Shown here piece by piece: positions 17,601 to 26,573 of a stretch of DNA of 64,000 nt. A program made the translations under genes and the position numbers. This DNA is from Bradyrhizobium sp. 139 (GTDB taxonomy: Bacteria > Pseudomonadota > Alphaproteobacteria > Rhizobiales > Xanthobacteraceae), in assembly GCF_023074175.1 (NCBI RefSeq), contig NZ_JADPKS010000006.1, positions 28,565 to 92,564 on the forward strand, written 5' to 3'. Numbering within the stretch: the first letter of the stretch is position 1; each line of letters opens with the position of its first letter. Below the pieces are notes generated by a model that was given only the letters and a program-made list of their open reading frames with translations, ran no database searches and was not told where the DNA came from.

Positions 17601-20600
17601 ATCCGAGGATCGTCGCGAGCCGCGCCGGCGGCTGGTCGGGATCGAGATTGAGGAAGGCCGCGCCTGCGCGCTGCACGGCGATCATCGCGGCGAGCAGGTC
17701 GAGCCCGCGATCCGCAAGCAAGGCGACCACGCTCTCGGCACCGACGCCTTCGCGCGCCAGCCAGCGCGCGGCGGCCTCGCTGCGGCGGGCCAGCTCGCGA
17801 TAGGTCAGGGTTGCGCTTCGGTCCGACACCGCGATCGCGTTCGGCGTCCGCCTGACCTGGCGGTCGAAGCGTTCGCTTAAGTTGCCGCGCGTGATGAAAT
17901 CGGCCGCTACGCCCTGGCCTTTCGCCAGCAACTGCCGGCGTTCGGCCTCCGTCAGGAGCGGCAGCCGCGAGATGCGCTGCTCCGGATTGGCGGTCACGGC
18001 CTTGAGCAGAGTCTTGAACTGAACGGCCATGCCTTCGATGGTCGCCGCGTCGAACAGATCAGTGGCGTATTCGAAAAAGCCGGTGAAGCCGCCGTCGGCC
18101 TCGACCAGTTCGAGTGTGATGTCGAAGCGCGCGACTTTCGGGTCGAGCTCCAGCCGGCGCGTCGACAGGCCGGGGAAACGTGCCGTCTCGATCGAGGCGT
18201 TCTGGAGAATGAACATGATCCGGAACAGTGGATTGCCATCGCTCCGGCGCGCGATCTGGAGCGCGCGCAGCACTTCCTCGATCGGGAGGTCCTGGTTGCG
18301 GTAGGCATCAAGCGTGACCTGCCGCACCCGCCGCAACAGTTCGCCAAAACTCGGGTCGCCGGCAAAATCGTTGCGCAGGATCAGGGTGTTGGCGAACAGC
18401 CCGATCAGTCGCTCGCTCTCGATCTGGTTGCGGTTGGCGATCAGCGATCCCGTCGCGACATCCTCGTGTCCGGTGTGGCGGAACAACAGGCACTGGAAAG
18501 CCGCGAGCAGCGTCATGAAAGGCGTGATGCCCTGGTCCTGGCTCAGGGCTCTCACACCAGCCGACAGCGTTTTGGAGAATTCGAGATAGTGACGGGCGCC
18601 GTGACCGCTCCAGATCTCCGGTCTTGGCCGGTCGGTCCGCAGCGGCAGCGTGGTGACGCCGTCGAGCTGCGTCCTCCAGTAGTCGAGCTGCTCCTTCGCC
18701 GCCGGTGTCTGGGCCCAGCTCTGCTGCCACAGCGCAAAGTCGCGATACTGGCAGGCGGGCGGCGGCAGCGTCGCCGCGCTCGCCTTGCGCGCGGCGACAT
18801 AATGGGCGGCAAGCTCCTCCCAGAACAGCCGCTGCGACCAGCCGTCTGTGACGAGGTGATGGACGTTGACCACCAGCGCGTGGCTGGATTTGTCGAACGA
18901 CAGCAGGGTGACCTTCAGCGGCGGCTCGCGCGTCAGGTCGAACGGATATTGCGCGAGCTTGAGCGCCTCGCGCCGGATCACCGCGGCCCGCTTGTCCGCG
19001 GCGCAGGGCTTGAGCTTGATCCGCTCGAACCGTGGAGGTGATTGCAGCACCCGTTGCGCCGGCTCGCCCTGGCGTTCGATGAAGACCGAGCGCAGTGCCT
19101 CGTGGCGCGCGCAGATCGATGTGAGGCTCGCAGAAAGCGCGGCGACGTCGACCAGGCCTTTGAGAACAGCGAGTTCAACGACATTATAGTTGTAACGGGT
19201 CTGATCGAGCCGCGAGAGCACATACATGCGGTGCTGCTGGAACGACAGCGGCGCGTCTCCTGCCGCCGTCTGGTGCCATGCCGGCAGCATCGCCTCGCGA
19301 TGAATTGTGGCGGTCTCGATCCGGGCCGCAAGCGATGCGACCGTGGCACAATCAAAGATATCCTCGAACGAGAACTCGACATTGAAGCGTTCGCGCAGGC
19401 GTGAGCGCATCTGCGTCACCGCGAGCGAGTCCGCGCCGAGCGCAAAGACGTCCTGATCGATGCCGACCTGCGGCAGCTCCAACAGGCCGGCCCAGATCCC
19501 CGCGAGTTGACTCTCCAGCGCGTTGCGCGGCAATTGCGCTTCCTCGCCATGCTCCGCGGTTGCGATCAGATCGGCCAGCGCGTTGCGCTTGACCTTGCCG
19601 CTCGCGCCCTTCGGCAGTGCGGCCACGCTGCGGATCAGGCTCGGTACCTTGTAGGCCGCAAGACGTTTGCGCGCGAACTGCCGAAGCTGGTCCGAAGTCG
19701 CTTCGGAGTTCGGTCGCAGCACCACGACGGCGGCGACGTTTTCGCCGAGCGTCTGGTGCGGGACGGCAAACACGCCGGCCTCCAGCACCGCCGGATGGCT
19801 GAGCAGGATCTCTTCCACCTCCAGGGGCGAGATCTTCTGCCCGCCGCGGTTGATGACGTCCTTGATGCGGCCGACGATGAAGAGATAGCCATCGGCGTCG
19901 AGATAGCCGAGGTCGCCGGTCCGGAACCAGCCGTTGCGGAACGCGGCCCGTGTCGCCGCCTCGTCATTATAATAGCCGCGGCTCATATTCGGTCCCCGCA
20001 GCATGATCTCGCCATGCTCGCCACGCGCAAGCGTGCGGCCCGCCTCGTCCATGATCGCGATCTCGGGGCCCGCGGCGCGGCCGACCGATCCGACCTTGCG
20101 CAGCTCGAACGGATTGGCCGCGATCTGCGAGGCCGCTTCCGTCATGCCGTAGGTTTCGAGCACGGGAACGCCGAACGTCGCCTCCAACCCGTTCAGGATC
20201 GCAGGCGCAAGCGAGGCGGAAGCCGAGCGGATCACGCGCAGCGACGACGACCGGGCGCGGTCCGGGTTCGCTTCCGCCGCCGTGAGCAGCGCGCGATGGA
20301 TGGTCGGCACCGCCGTGTACCAGGTCGGTTGCAGCTCCCGCATCCAGCCGAAGAAGGACGATGCGTCAAAGCCGTTGGTGCAGATCACGCTGGAGCCCGC
20401 GGCCAGCGCCGTCAGCAGGCCGGAGATCAGGCCATGGGCGTGGAATAGCGGCAGGATGTTGAGCAGTCGATCTTGGGATGCGAGCGACAGCACGCGGCCG
20501 GCATTGGTGGCGGACAGGCACACATTGCGATGTGTCAACGGCACCATTTTCGGCCGCGCCGCCGTGCCTGACGTCAAGAGGATGAACGCATCGTCATCGC

Positions 20601-21123
20601 CGCGCGAGGCGCCGCTGGCGGTCGCGGGCCCGACAGCCGGGCCGACGAACGCGCAGCCGCCGAGATCGTGCTGCGGCCCCGGCACGAAATCGATCACCGC
20701 GATATCGAGCGCCTTGGCGACGCCGCGAGCGGCTGAGTTCATGTCGGCCCCCGTGACGAGCGCCGTCAGCTTCAATTCGCTGAAACAGCGTTGCAGCTCG
20801 TCCGCGGTCAGATCGGGATTGACCGGGACGCAGGCGCAGCTTGAGGCGACCGCGATCAATGCCAGCGCGCTGTCGGCGCCGCGCGGCAGTGCAACCGCAA
20901 TCCGGTCGGCAGGGGCAATGCCGAGCCCGCGCAGCGTACGGACGAGATCCTGCGTCCGCTGGCCAAGCACGCCGTAGTTAAGGGCCGGACGGCCAGGGGC
21001 AAGGAGGGCAGGTGCCGCCGGCGTCTTCCGCGCATAGAAGTCGAGAAGGCCGCCGAGATGGGCAAAGACCTTGGTTTCGGTTGATCCCTCTCCGGCTCGG
21101 GATGCAATGTCCGACAAGTCCAT
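14677..21123 (-). CDS. Non-ribosomal peptide synthetase, A-T-C-A-T-C
   Basis: 2148-aa assembly line. A1 (residues ~20-510): acyl-ligase style core FILLTSGTAARPKMVPLTH, LPLFHAHGL, FRTGDLGYLDADGY and catalytic-Lys region KGASGKVKR. LPLFHAHGL is typical of acyl-/oxalyl-CoA ligases rather than amino-acid domains. T1: LGADSL, attachment Ser566. C1 (~620-1060): intact HHxxxDG (His755-His756, Asp760). A2 (~1090-1590): YTSGSSGAPKG, INAYGASE, YRTGDLARRRDDG, catalytic Lys in HGKIDR. T2: LGGHSL, Ser1636. C2 (~1680-2130): intact HHAIADG (His1842, His1843, Asp1847). There is no thioesterase or reductase; a terminal C domain implies release onto a free amine or alcohol. A2 has Val1280 where amino-acid-activating domains have Asp235 (GrsA numbering). 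Product unknown, probably an N-acyl amide. Confidence 0.95.
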   Translation of the reverse strand: MDLSDIASRAGEGSTETKVFAHLGGLLDFYARKTPAAPALLAPGRPALNYGVLGQRTQDLVRTLRGLGIAPADRIAVALPRGADSALALIAVASSCACVPVNPDLTADELQRCFSELKLTALVTGADMNSAARGVAKALDIAVIDFVPGPQHDLGGCAFVGPAVGPATASGASRGDDDAFILLTSGTAARPKMVPLTHRNVCLSATNAGRVLSLASQDRLLNILPLFHAHGLISGLLTALAAGSSVICTNGFDASSFFGWMRELQPTWYTAVPTIHRALLTAAEANPDRARSSSLRVIRSASASLAPAILNGLEATFGVPVLETYGMTEAASQIAANPFELRKVGSVGRAAGPEIAIMDEAGRTLARGEHGEIMLRGPNMSRGYYNDEAATRAAFRNGWFRTGDLGYLDADGYLFIVGRIKDVINRGGQKISPLEVEEILLSHPAVLEAGVFAVPHQTLGENVAAVVVLRPNSEATSDQLRQFARKRLAAYKVPSLIRSVAALPKGASGKVKRNALADLIATAEHGEEAQLPRNALESQLAGIWAGLLELPQVGIDQDVFALGADSLAVTQMRSRLRERFNVEFSFEDIFDCATVASLAARIETATIHREAMLPAWHQTAAGDAPLSFQQHRMYVLSRLDQTRYNYNVVELAVLKGLVDVAALSASLTSICARHEALRSVFIERQGEPAQRVLQSPPRFERIKLKPCAADKRAAVIRREALKLAQYPFDLTREPPLKVTLLSFDKSSHALVVNVHHLVTDGWSQRLFWEELAAHYVAARKASAATLPPPACQYRDFALWQQSWAQTPAAKEQLDYWRTQLDGVTTLPLRTDRPRPEIWSGHGARHYLEFSKTLSAGVRALSQDQGITPFMTLLAAFQCLLFRHTGHEDVATGSLIANRNQIESERLIGLFANTLILRNDFAGDPSFGELLRRVRQVTLDAYRNQDLPIEEVLRALQIARRSDGNPLFRIMFILQNASIETARFPGLSTRRLELDPKVARFDITLELVEADGGFTGFFEYATDLFDAATIEGMAVQFKTLLKAVTANPEQRISRLPLLTEAERRQLLAKGQGVAADFITRGNLSERFDRQVRRTPNAIAVSDRSATLTYRELARRSEAAARWLAREGVGAESVVALLADRGLDLLAAMIAVQRAGAAFLNLDPDQPPARLATILGSSCARMLLTGRAQSPMVEALLEPLVERIHVAKLEDVIAPGSTRPARAARRAASSLAYLIYTSGSSGAPKGVMIEQRGLSNHLAALISELKLSARDVIAQTAPQSFVISVWQFLAGLMVGARVHVCASAIVQDPILLAREIEREGITVLEIVPSLLRVILDRMNEAPIRRAFARLRLLISTGEPLPVDVCRAWFARCPKVPLINAYGASECSDDVSLHRLTKAPAAATGNVPVGAPLPNTQLYVLDANLQPQPVGVTGELCIGGAGIGRGYVNDPAQSKQRFLPDPFARRTGRLLYRTGDLARRRDDGTIECLGRADHQVKVRGYRVELKEIENALADHPAVRAGIVEPRREASGDVRLIAHIVARTGGQSSASELRQFLKSRLPGHAIPSAFLFLDQVPLNAHGKIDRSALLAPAQQEVSGPDAAVPARRFTEKALSDIWIDLLKVESLGVTDNFFDLGGHSLLAGQAMARVARALGVSLPIKTIFEAPTIEELARRVDEAVAAKPRKPAAGVPSLAGTRLAESGPPTLSIAQDQMMRIEQNLPDLPLFNLPFAFRLRGPLDPAILAQAFGDIVRRHESLRTGFGWSGEEPVSRIAALSELGPVLTVEVIGDGRPHNNKRRKALELRKIDLLIEQATYVPFDTARPPLLRARLLRLHADDHVLLLTLHHAIADGWSIGVLFEELSNRYAALAGRPSVPLPKLPLAFSDVARWQRWWCGTDAARRQAADWTENLRGAAPVFDGEPSPSASTGHHPVSIERELIGRLTAFASQHNSTLFTCLLTGLKALLLAQTGRNDISVATAMANRTQPDTDRVVGPFENTVIVRTLITPELSFAQALARVRQSVLDAHARQELPFNILADHLEREGIDPASLLQVYFTLQNPLRQPLDLPDVTMESIGRIAREGQPVLPIDQTWLSLMLKERPTGITGSCNYKNELLDGRRVGAWMAHLVALLEAAVAQPNTPLGRLLARRAA

Positions 21124-21259
21124 TCCCTTTTGATCTGATTGAGCTATTCTTTCAGGAACTAAGGGAACGCGTCCAGTCCGAGGTGAAGTTTGGGCCCCAA
21201 AATCTGTGGTTGAGGGGCCTTAAGCCCTTCGACGGAGTAATTGTCGGGCGGAAATCACC

Positions 21260-24200
21260 ATGCTGGAGATAGAACCGGGAACGGAAGGCGGATTGCAGCG
21301 CTGGCTCGAAGGCATCGGTCTTGGCCAGTACAGCGATCTGTTCGTGCAGCACCGCCTCGATCTCGACGTCATGGGCGACCTGACCGAATCCGATCTCGTC
21401 GCGCTCGGACTGCCGCTGGGCGATCGCAAGCGGCTCCAGCGGGCGATGGCGGCGTTGTTCCAGGCTGAAGGGGCCGAAGCGCCGCTCGCTGCGGCGCGTC
21501 CGCAAGCCCGCACGGAGGTCGGCGCCGAGCGGCGTCAGCTCACCACGATGTTCTGCGACATGGTGGATTCCACCTCGCTGTCGGTGCAGTTCGATCCGGA
21601 AGACGTGCGCGACCTGATCGCGAGCTTCCGCGAAACCTGCGTCCGTGTGGTGAAGCATTACGAGGGCTTTGCCGCCCGCTTCGTCGGCGACGGCATTTTG
21701 GTCTATTTCGGCTATCCGACCGCGCATGAGGACGATGCCGAGCGCGCGGTGCGGGCCGGGCTCGATATTGTGCGGATGCTGTCGACCGCGCGCGCGACCG
21801 AGCCGCGCGGTGCGCTGAGCCACGCTCCCGCCGTCCGCATCGGAATTGCGACCGGTCTTGTCGTGGTCGGCGATCTCGTGGGACAGGGCACCGAGGAGCG
21901 CGATTCCGCGGTTGGAGAGACCGTCAATCTGGCCGCACGCCTGCAAGGACTGGCGCCGCCCAACGGCGTGGTGATTTCCTCCTCGACCCAGTCGCTGCTG
22001 AAGGGGAAGTTCGACTACCGCAATCTCGGCGCCCATGTCTTGAAAGGCATCTCCGAGAAAGCACAGGCCTGGCACGTGATGCGCGCCTCGCGGGTGGAGA
22101 CCCGCTTCGCCGCCGCCATGGGCACGCGGCTGACCCCGCTCGTCAACCGCGAGGAAGAGATTGCGCTCCTGATGGGGCGCTGGCTGCAGGTCAAGGAGGG
22201 CGAGGGCCAGGTCGTGGTCAAGTTCGGCGAGCCCGGCATCGGCAAGTCGCGCATCATCCAGGAGATCTTCGAGCGGATATCGGGCGACCGCCATGGACAG
22301 GTCTCGTTCCAGTGTTCACCCTATTACACCTCCACGGCGTTCTATCCGTTCGCCGAGCAGCTCAAACTCTCGCTCGGCCTCGACCGCGAGGATGCTTCCG
22401 CGCAGTCGCTGGCGAGCCTGGAGACCGCGATCACCGCCGCTCATGGCGATATCGAGCAGGTCACGCCGCTGTTTGCCGCGCTGCTGTCGATCCCGACGGG
22501 GGATCGCTATCCGCCGCTCGAGCTGTCGCCGCAGCAGCAGAAGGATGCAACCGTCGCGGCGCTGGTCAATCACTTCCTCGGCCTTGCGCGCGAGCTGCCG
22601 CTGGTGATCGCCTTTGAAGATCTGCACTGGATCGATCCGACCTCCCGTGAGGTGATCGACCTCCTGGTCGACCGCGTGCAGAACCGGCCGATCCTGGTCA
22701 TCATCACCGCGCGCTCCGAATTCCAGCCAAGCTGGAACGCGCATTCGCACATCACGACGCTGGTGCTGAACCGCTTGAGCCGGCAGCTGCGCGCGACGCT
22801 GGTCGAGCGCGTTGCGGGCCGCGAGCTTCCCAAGGAGGTCGTCGAGGAGATCATCGTCAAGACCGATGGCGTCCCGCTGTTCCTCGAAGAGCTGACCAAG
22901 ACCGTTCTGGAATCCGATCTACTGACCGAGCGGCACGGGCGCTACGTGCTGTCGGGCCCGTGGCGGCAGCTCGCGATCCCGGCAACCCTGACCGACTCGC
23001 TGATGGCGCGGCTGGACCGGATGGGGCCGTTCAAGCGGATCGCGCAAATCGGCGGCACCATCGGCCGCGAGTTCTCCTACAAGACGCTGCACGCGGTCGC
23101 CAACACGCCGGCGGAGCAGGTCGAGGCCGCGCTCAATCACCTGGAGGAGGCGGGGTTGATCATGCGCCGCGGCCATCCGCCGGACGCGCTCTATTCCTTC
23201 AAGCACGTGATGATCCAGAACGCCGCGCATGCGAGCCTGCTGCACAGCGAGCGGCGCAAGCTGCATTCTCGGATCGCCCAGGTGCTCGCCGAGATGTATC
23301 CGGAGAAGACCGAGCGCGAACCGGAACTGCTCGCCCATCACCTCACCGAGTCCGGGCAGAGCGAGGGCGCCGCAAGCTTCTGGCTCAAGGCCGGCAAGCA
23401 GGCGGCCAAGAGCGGCGCCAATCTGGAGGCGATCGGGCATTTGCGCCGGGGCTTGAGCGTCGTGCAGGCCAATGCGCGCATGCAGGGCGCCGACGAGATG
23501 GAGCTCGAGCTGCGCATCGCGCTCGGCAACGCATTGATTGCCGCCAGGGGCTACGCCGTGCAGGAGGTCGAGGAGAATTACATCCGCGCGCTCGAGCTCG
23601 GCCAGCAGCTCGACGACGACGAAAAGGCCTTTGCCGCCACGCGCGGGCTCTGGGTCTGCCATTTCATCCGCGCCGATCTCACCCGCGCGCACGATCTCAG
23701 CGTCGAGCTGTTGAAGTTCGCCAAGCGCGAGCGGCTGAACGAGCGGACGCAGCCGGCGCAGCAGACCGGCTATCTGATCGAGGCGCACCGCTCGATCGCG
23801 ATGACCATGCTCTATCGCGGCCGCTTTGCTGCTTCACAACATCATCTGCACCGCTGCATCAATCTCTACAGCCCCGATTTGCATTCCGATCTGATGGAGC
23901 GGCACGGCACCGATCCCGGCGTCGTTTCGCTGTCCTATCTCGGCTATCTCCTCTGGTTCCTCGGCCGGCCCGACGCGGCGCGCCAGCACAACGAGCAGGC
24001 GATCGCGAATGCCGAGAAGATCCGCCATCCCTTCACGCTCGCCTTCGCGCTCGTGTTCGGCGCCTATCTCTGCCAGCATTTGCGCGACGTCGAGGGCACG
24101 CGCGACCACGCCAACCGCGCCATGATCATCGCCACCGAGCACAATTTCCTGCATTGGAAGCAGCAGGCGGCGATCCTGCGCGGCTGGGCGCTGGCGCAGC

Positions 24201-24724
24201 TCGGCGAGGCCGACGAAGGTCTCAGCCAGATGCGCCTCGGCCTCGACGAATACGAGGCGATGGATTCCTGGCTCGCCGGCTGCTGGTTCCGCTGCCTGCT
24301 TGCGGAGGCCTACGCCAAGGTCGGGATGCGCGATGCCGCCTTGCGCGCGCTGGACGGCGCGCTCGCGACCGCCAGACGGACCGGCGATCACTCCTATCTC
24401 GCCGAGGTCTATCGCCTGCAAGGCGAGATCACGATGTCGAACGGTGATCCGGCGTCGGTGCAGGAGGCCGAGGACCTGTTCGCCCTGTCGCTGGAGACCG
24501 CGCGCAAGCAGGGCGCGCTGTCATGGGAGCTTCGGGCCGCGGTCAGCCTTGCACGCCTGTCGCACGAAGCCGGCAAGCGTGAGCACGCAAGTCTCCTGCT
24601 CGTGCCAATCGTCGGCAGGTTCAGCGAGGGCTTTTCCACCCCGGATCTGAAGCAGGCGATGCAGCTCGTCGACGAGCTCGGAGGGGACGCGCCCGTCCGT
24701 GAACAGGCCGATCCCGTGAGATGA
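21260..24724 (+). CDS. SAM - class III cyclase - ATPase - TPR signalling protein
   Basis: 1154-aa cytosolic multidomain protein. Order: SAM domain (residues ~5-65, LQRWLEGIGLGQYSDLF), class III nucleotide cyclase domain (~85-265; metal Asps in MFCDMVDST and FVGDGILVYFG, then ETVNLAARLQ), AAA/STAND ATPase (Walker A GEPGIGKSR ~325; Walker B-like VIAFEDLHWID ~450), and a long TPR-like helical C-terminus (~700-1130). The cyclase consensus residues look present, so cAMP/cGMP synthesis is possible; many such fusions are unproven. It is divergent from the NRPS (136 bp apart) and overlaps the next gene by 4 nt. Confidence 0.9.
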   Translation: MLEIEPGTEGGLQRWLEGIGLGQYSDLFVQHRLDLDVMGDLTESDLVALGLPLGDRKRLQRAMAALFQAEGAEAPLAAARPQARTEVGAERRQLTTMFCDMVDSTSLSVQFDPEDVRDLIASFRETCVRVVKHYEGFAARFVGDGILVYFGYPTAHEDDAERAVRAGLDIVRMLSTARATEPRGALSHAPAVRIGIATGLVVVGDLVGQGTEERDSAVGETVNLAARLQGLAPPNGVVISSSTQSLLKGKFDYRNLGAHVLKGISEKAQAWHVMRASRVETRFAAAMGTRLTPLVNREEEIALLMGRWLQVKEGEGQVVVKFGEPGIGKSRIIQEIFERISGDRHGQVSFQCSPYYTSTAFYPFAEQLKLSLGLDREDASAQSLASLETAITAAHGDIEQVTPLFAALLSIPTGDRYPPLELSPQQQKDATVAALVNHFLGLARELPLVIAFEDLHWIDPTSREVIDLLVDRVQNRPILVIITARSEFQPSWNAHSHITTLVLNRLSRQLRATLVERVAGRELPKEVVEEIIVKTDGVPLFLEELTKTVLESDLLTERHGRYVLSGPWRQLAIPATLTDSLMARLDRMGPFKRIAQIGGTIGREFSYKTLHAVANTPAEQVEAALNHLEEAGLIMRRGHPPDALYSFKHVMIQNAAHASLLHSERRKLHSRIAQVLAEMYPEKTEREPELLAHHLTESGQSEGAASFWLKAGKQAAKSGANLEAIGHLRRGLSVVQANARMQGADEMELELRIALGNALIAARGYAVQEVEENYIRALELGQQLDDDEKAFAATRGLWVCHFIRADLTRAHDLSVELLKFAKRERLNERTQPAQQTGYLIEAHRSIAMTMLYRGRFAASQHHLHRCINLYSPDLHSDLMERHGTDPGVVSLSYLGYLLWFLGRPDAARQHNEQAIANAEKIRHPFTLAFALVFGAYLCQHLRDVEGTRDHANRAMIIATEHNFLHWKQQAAILRGWALAQLGEADEGLSQMRLGLDEYEAMDSWLAGCWFRCLLAEAYAKVGMRDAALRALDGALATARRTGDHSYLAEVYRLQGEITMSNGDPASVQEAEDLFALSLETARKQGALSWELRAAVSLARLSHEAGKREHASLLLVPIVGRFSEGFSTPDLKQAMQLVDELGGDAPVREQADPVR

Positions 24725-25515
24725 GCGATCTGACCGCCGCGCGCGTGCGTTACGCCGAGTTGATTGCGAAGCGCGAGCGGATCTCCTCGCCACGCCTGCT
24801 CGAAGCACTCGCCGCGATCCCGCGCGAGGATTTTCTGGCGAAGGGACCCTGGCGCATCAAGAGCGAGGCGGCGCGCAGCTACCGGCTGACGCCAGATGCC
24901 GATCCCGTTCATCTTTACGACAATGTGCTGGTCGCGATCGATGCGCGCCGCAGGCTCGACACCGGGCTGCCGAGCCTGTGGGCGCATTTCGTCGATCTGC
25001 TCGACGTCGGGGAGAAGGACCGCGTGGTCCAGATCGGCTGCGGGCTCGGCTATTTCTCGGCGGTGTTGTCGAAGATCGTGGGCCCCAAGGGCAGGGTGCA
25101 TGCAATCGAATGCGACGGGCGGCTTGCCGCTCGCGCCGCGAATTACCTTCGCCCCTATCGCAACGTCGATGTCGTCCATGGGGATGGATGTGAGAAGACC
25201 GGCGCGCCGGCCGACGTGATCATCGTGCATGCCGGCTTCTCGCACCCGCATCCGCTCTGGCTTCAGTCGCTCCGCCCGCGCGGCCGCCTGCTGGTCCCGC
25301 TGACCCAGCGCGACCGCGAGGGCGCCGCCCTCAAGATCACCCGCAAGAGCAAAGGGTTCGAAGCCGAGGCGGTTCAGCAGATCCGGATCTTTCCCGGCCA
25401 GGGCCGCGGCGCGACCGTGCTCGACGACCGCGTCGCCGACTGGTGGCAGCGCGCCTCCGCCCTGGCGCCGCTGCGCTTTCGCAGCATCGAGCAGGGGTTG
25501 CCGTCGGATGGCTAA
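24721..25515 (+). CDS. Protein-L-isoaspartate O-methyltransferase-like protein
   Basis: 264-aa SAM-dependent methyltransferase. Pcm-family features: LLEALAAIPREDFLAKGPW near the N-terminus, LYDNVLVAID, the SAM motif VVQIGCGLGYFSAVLSKIVGPKGRVHAIE (~102-130) and a C-terminal GRLLVPLTQ strand. Repair of isoaspartyl residues is the family role, but LYDNVLVAI replaces the usual active-site QPYIVA-type segment, so the substrate may differ. The ATG overlaps the cyclase-ATPase stop (ATGA), which predicts coupled translation with that regulator. Confidence 0.8.
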   Translation: MSDLTAARVRYAELIAKRERISSPRLLEALAAIPREDFLAKGPWRIKSEAARSYRLTPDADPVHLYDNVLVAIDARRRLDTGLPSLWAHFVDLLDVGEKDRVVQIGCGLGYFSAVLSKIVGPKGRVHAIECDGRLAARAANYLRPYRNVDVVHGDGCEKTGAPADVIIVHAGFSHPHPLWLQSLRPRGRLLVPLTQRDREGAALKITRKSKGFEAEAVQQIRIFPGQGRGATVLDDRVADWWQRASALAPLRFRSIEQGLPSDG

Positions 25516-25610
25516 TGCTTCGTTTCATTTTACCTTGATTGCGAATGTAAGTATCCAACGCGTCTCGACGCGGCTATGAGTGCGGCTTGATGGCCATTTG
25601 AGCACGATCC

Positions 25611-26561
25611 ATGCATTCCGTTGCCCTGCTGACCGCCAGCTACGCCAAGGATATCGAACGCTTTTCGCTGCTCAGCGAGAGCATCGACACCTGGCTCACG
25701 GGCTACACGCGGCATTATGTTCTCGTTAACGATGAGGATTTGCCGCTGTTCGCGCGGTTCGCTTCCGACAAGCGCGTCATCGTTCCGGCCTCGCGCTATT
25801 TGCCGAAATGGCTCTGGGCGCTGCCGCCGGCTCTCCAGTTCATCAGCAAACGGCGCGTCTGGCTCTCGCTGCTGTCGTCGCCCGTCCATGGCTGGCACAT
25901 CCAGCAGATCCTCAAGATCGCCGGCGTCCTCAACGCGCCGGAGCAGCGCGTCTGCATCCTGGATTCGGACAATCTGTTCTTCCGCGAATTCGACGTCGGT
26001 CAATATGCCGGCAGTGAGAAGACGCCGCTGTTTGTCACTCCGAAGGCCATCAGCGCCGATGCGCCCCTGCACGGCCTGTGGCTGCGCACGGTCGACCAGC
26101 TCCTAGGCGTAAAGGACAGGTCCTTCCCCGCGGACGACTATGTCGGCAACGCGCTGGTCTGGGACAGGGACACCGCGCGCGCGATGACCGACGCAATCAA
26201 GTCGGCGACGGGATTGAACTGGATTCTGGCACTATGCCGGAAGAAGAAGTTCTCGGAGTATCTGCTCTACGGCCACTTCGTCGCAAATTCGCCGAAGCAT
26301 CTGGCGGCGCACCGGGTGACGGAAAACAGCATCGCCGTCTCGCATTGGGACGACACGCGGCTCGACCGCCCGGCGATCGAAGCGATAATGATCGCCGCCT
26401 CGCCGGAGCAGGTCGCGCTCTGCATCCAGTCCTATTCGTCGACCTCGATCGACGACATCCGCGACGTGTTCCGCTTCGGCTCGCGCGATCGCCGCGGTCC
26501 GAGCCTGTCACCCGACCACATAGGCGACGAGGCCGAATTCGAGGTGCCGAAGACGCGCTGA
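25611..26561 (+). CDS. DUF6492-type protein, glycosyltransferase-like
   Basis: 316 aa, starting MHSVALLTASYAKDIERFSLLSESID. The opening strand-turn-helix, the VLVNDEDLPLF segment, LPKWLWALPPALQFISKRRVWL, and the DxD-like ILDSDNLFFREFDV (~residue 120) match uncharacterised DUF6492 proteins, which look like nucleotide-sugar glycosyltransferases. No signal or membrane segment. Neighbouring flippase and xylanase genes make a surface-polysaccharide role plausible, not shown. Convergent with the xylanase, only 12 nt between stops. Confidence 0.72.
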   Translation: MHSVALLTASYAKDIERFSLLSESIDTWLTGYTRHYVLVNDEDLPLFARFASDKRVIVPASRYLPKWLWALPPALQFISKRRVWLSLLSSPVHGWHIQQILKIAGVLNAPEQRVCILDSDNLFFREFDVGQYAGSEKTPLFVTPKAISADAPLHGLWLRTVDQLLGVKDRSFPADDYVGNALVWDRDTARAMTDAIKSATGLNWILALCRKKKFSEYLLYGHFVANSPKHLAAHRVTENSIAVSHWDDTRLDRPAIEAIMIAASPEQVALCIQSYSSTSIDDIRDVFRFGSRDRRGPSLSPDHIGDEAEFEVPKTR

Positions 26562-26573
26562 GATCCGACGCTC

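Noticed and set aside
22960..24447. 495-codon second plus-strand frame inside the cyclase-ATPase gene
   Set aside because: Out of phase with the recognised domains; Arg-rich with no folds or motifs.
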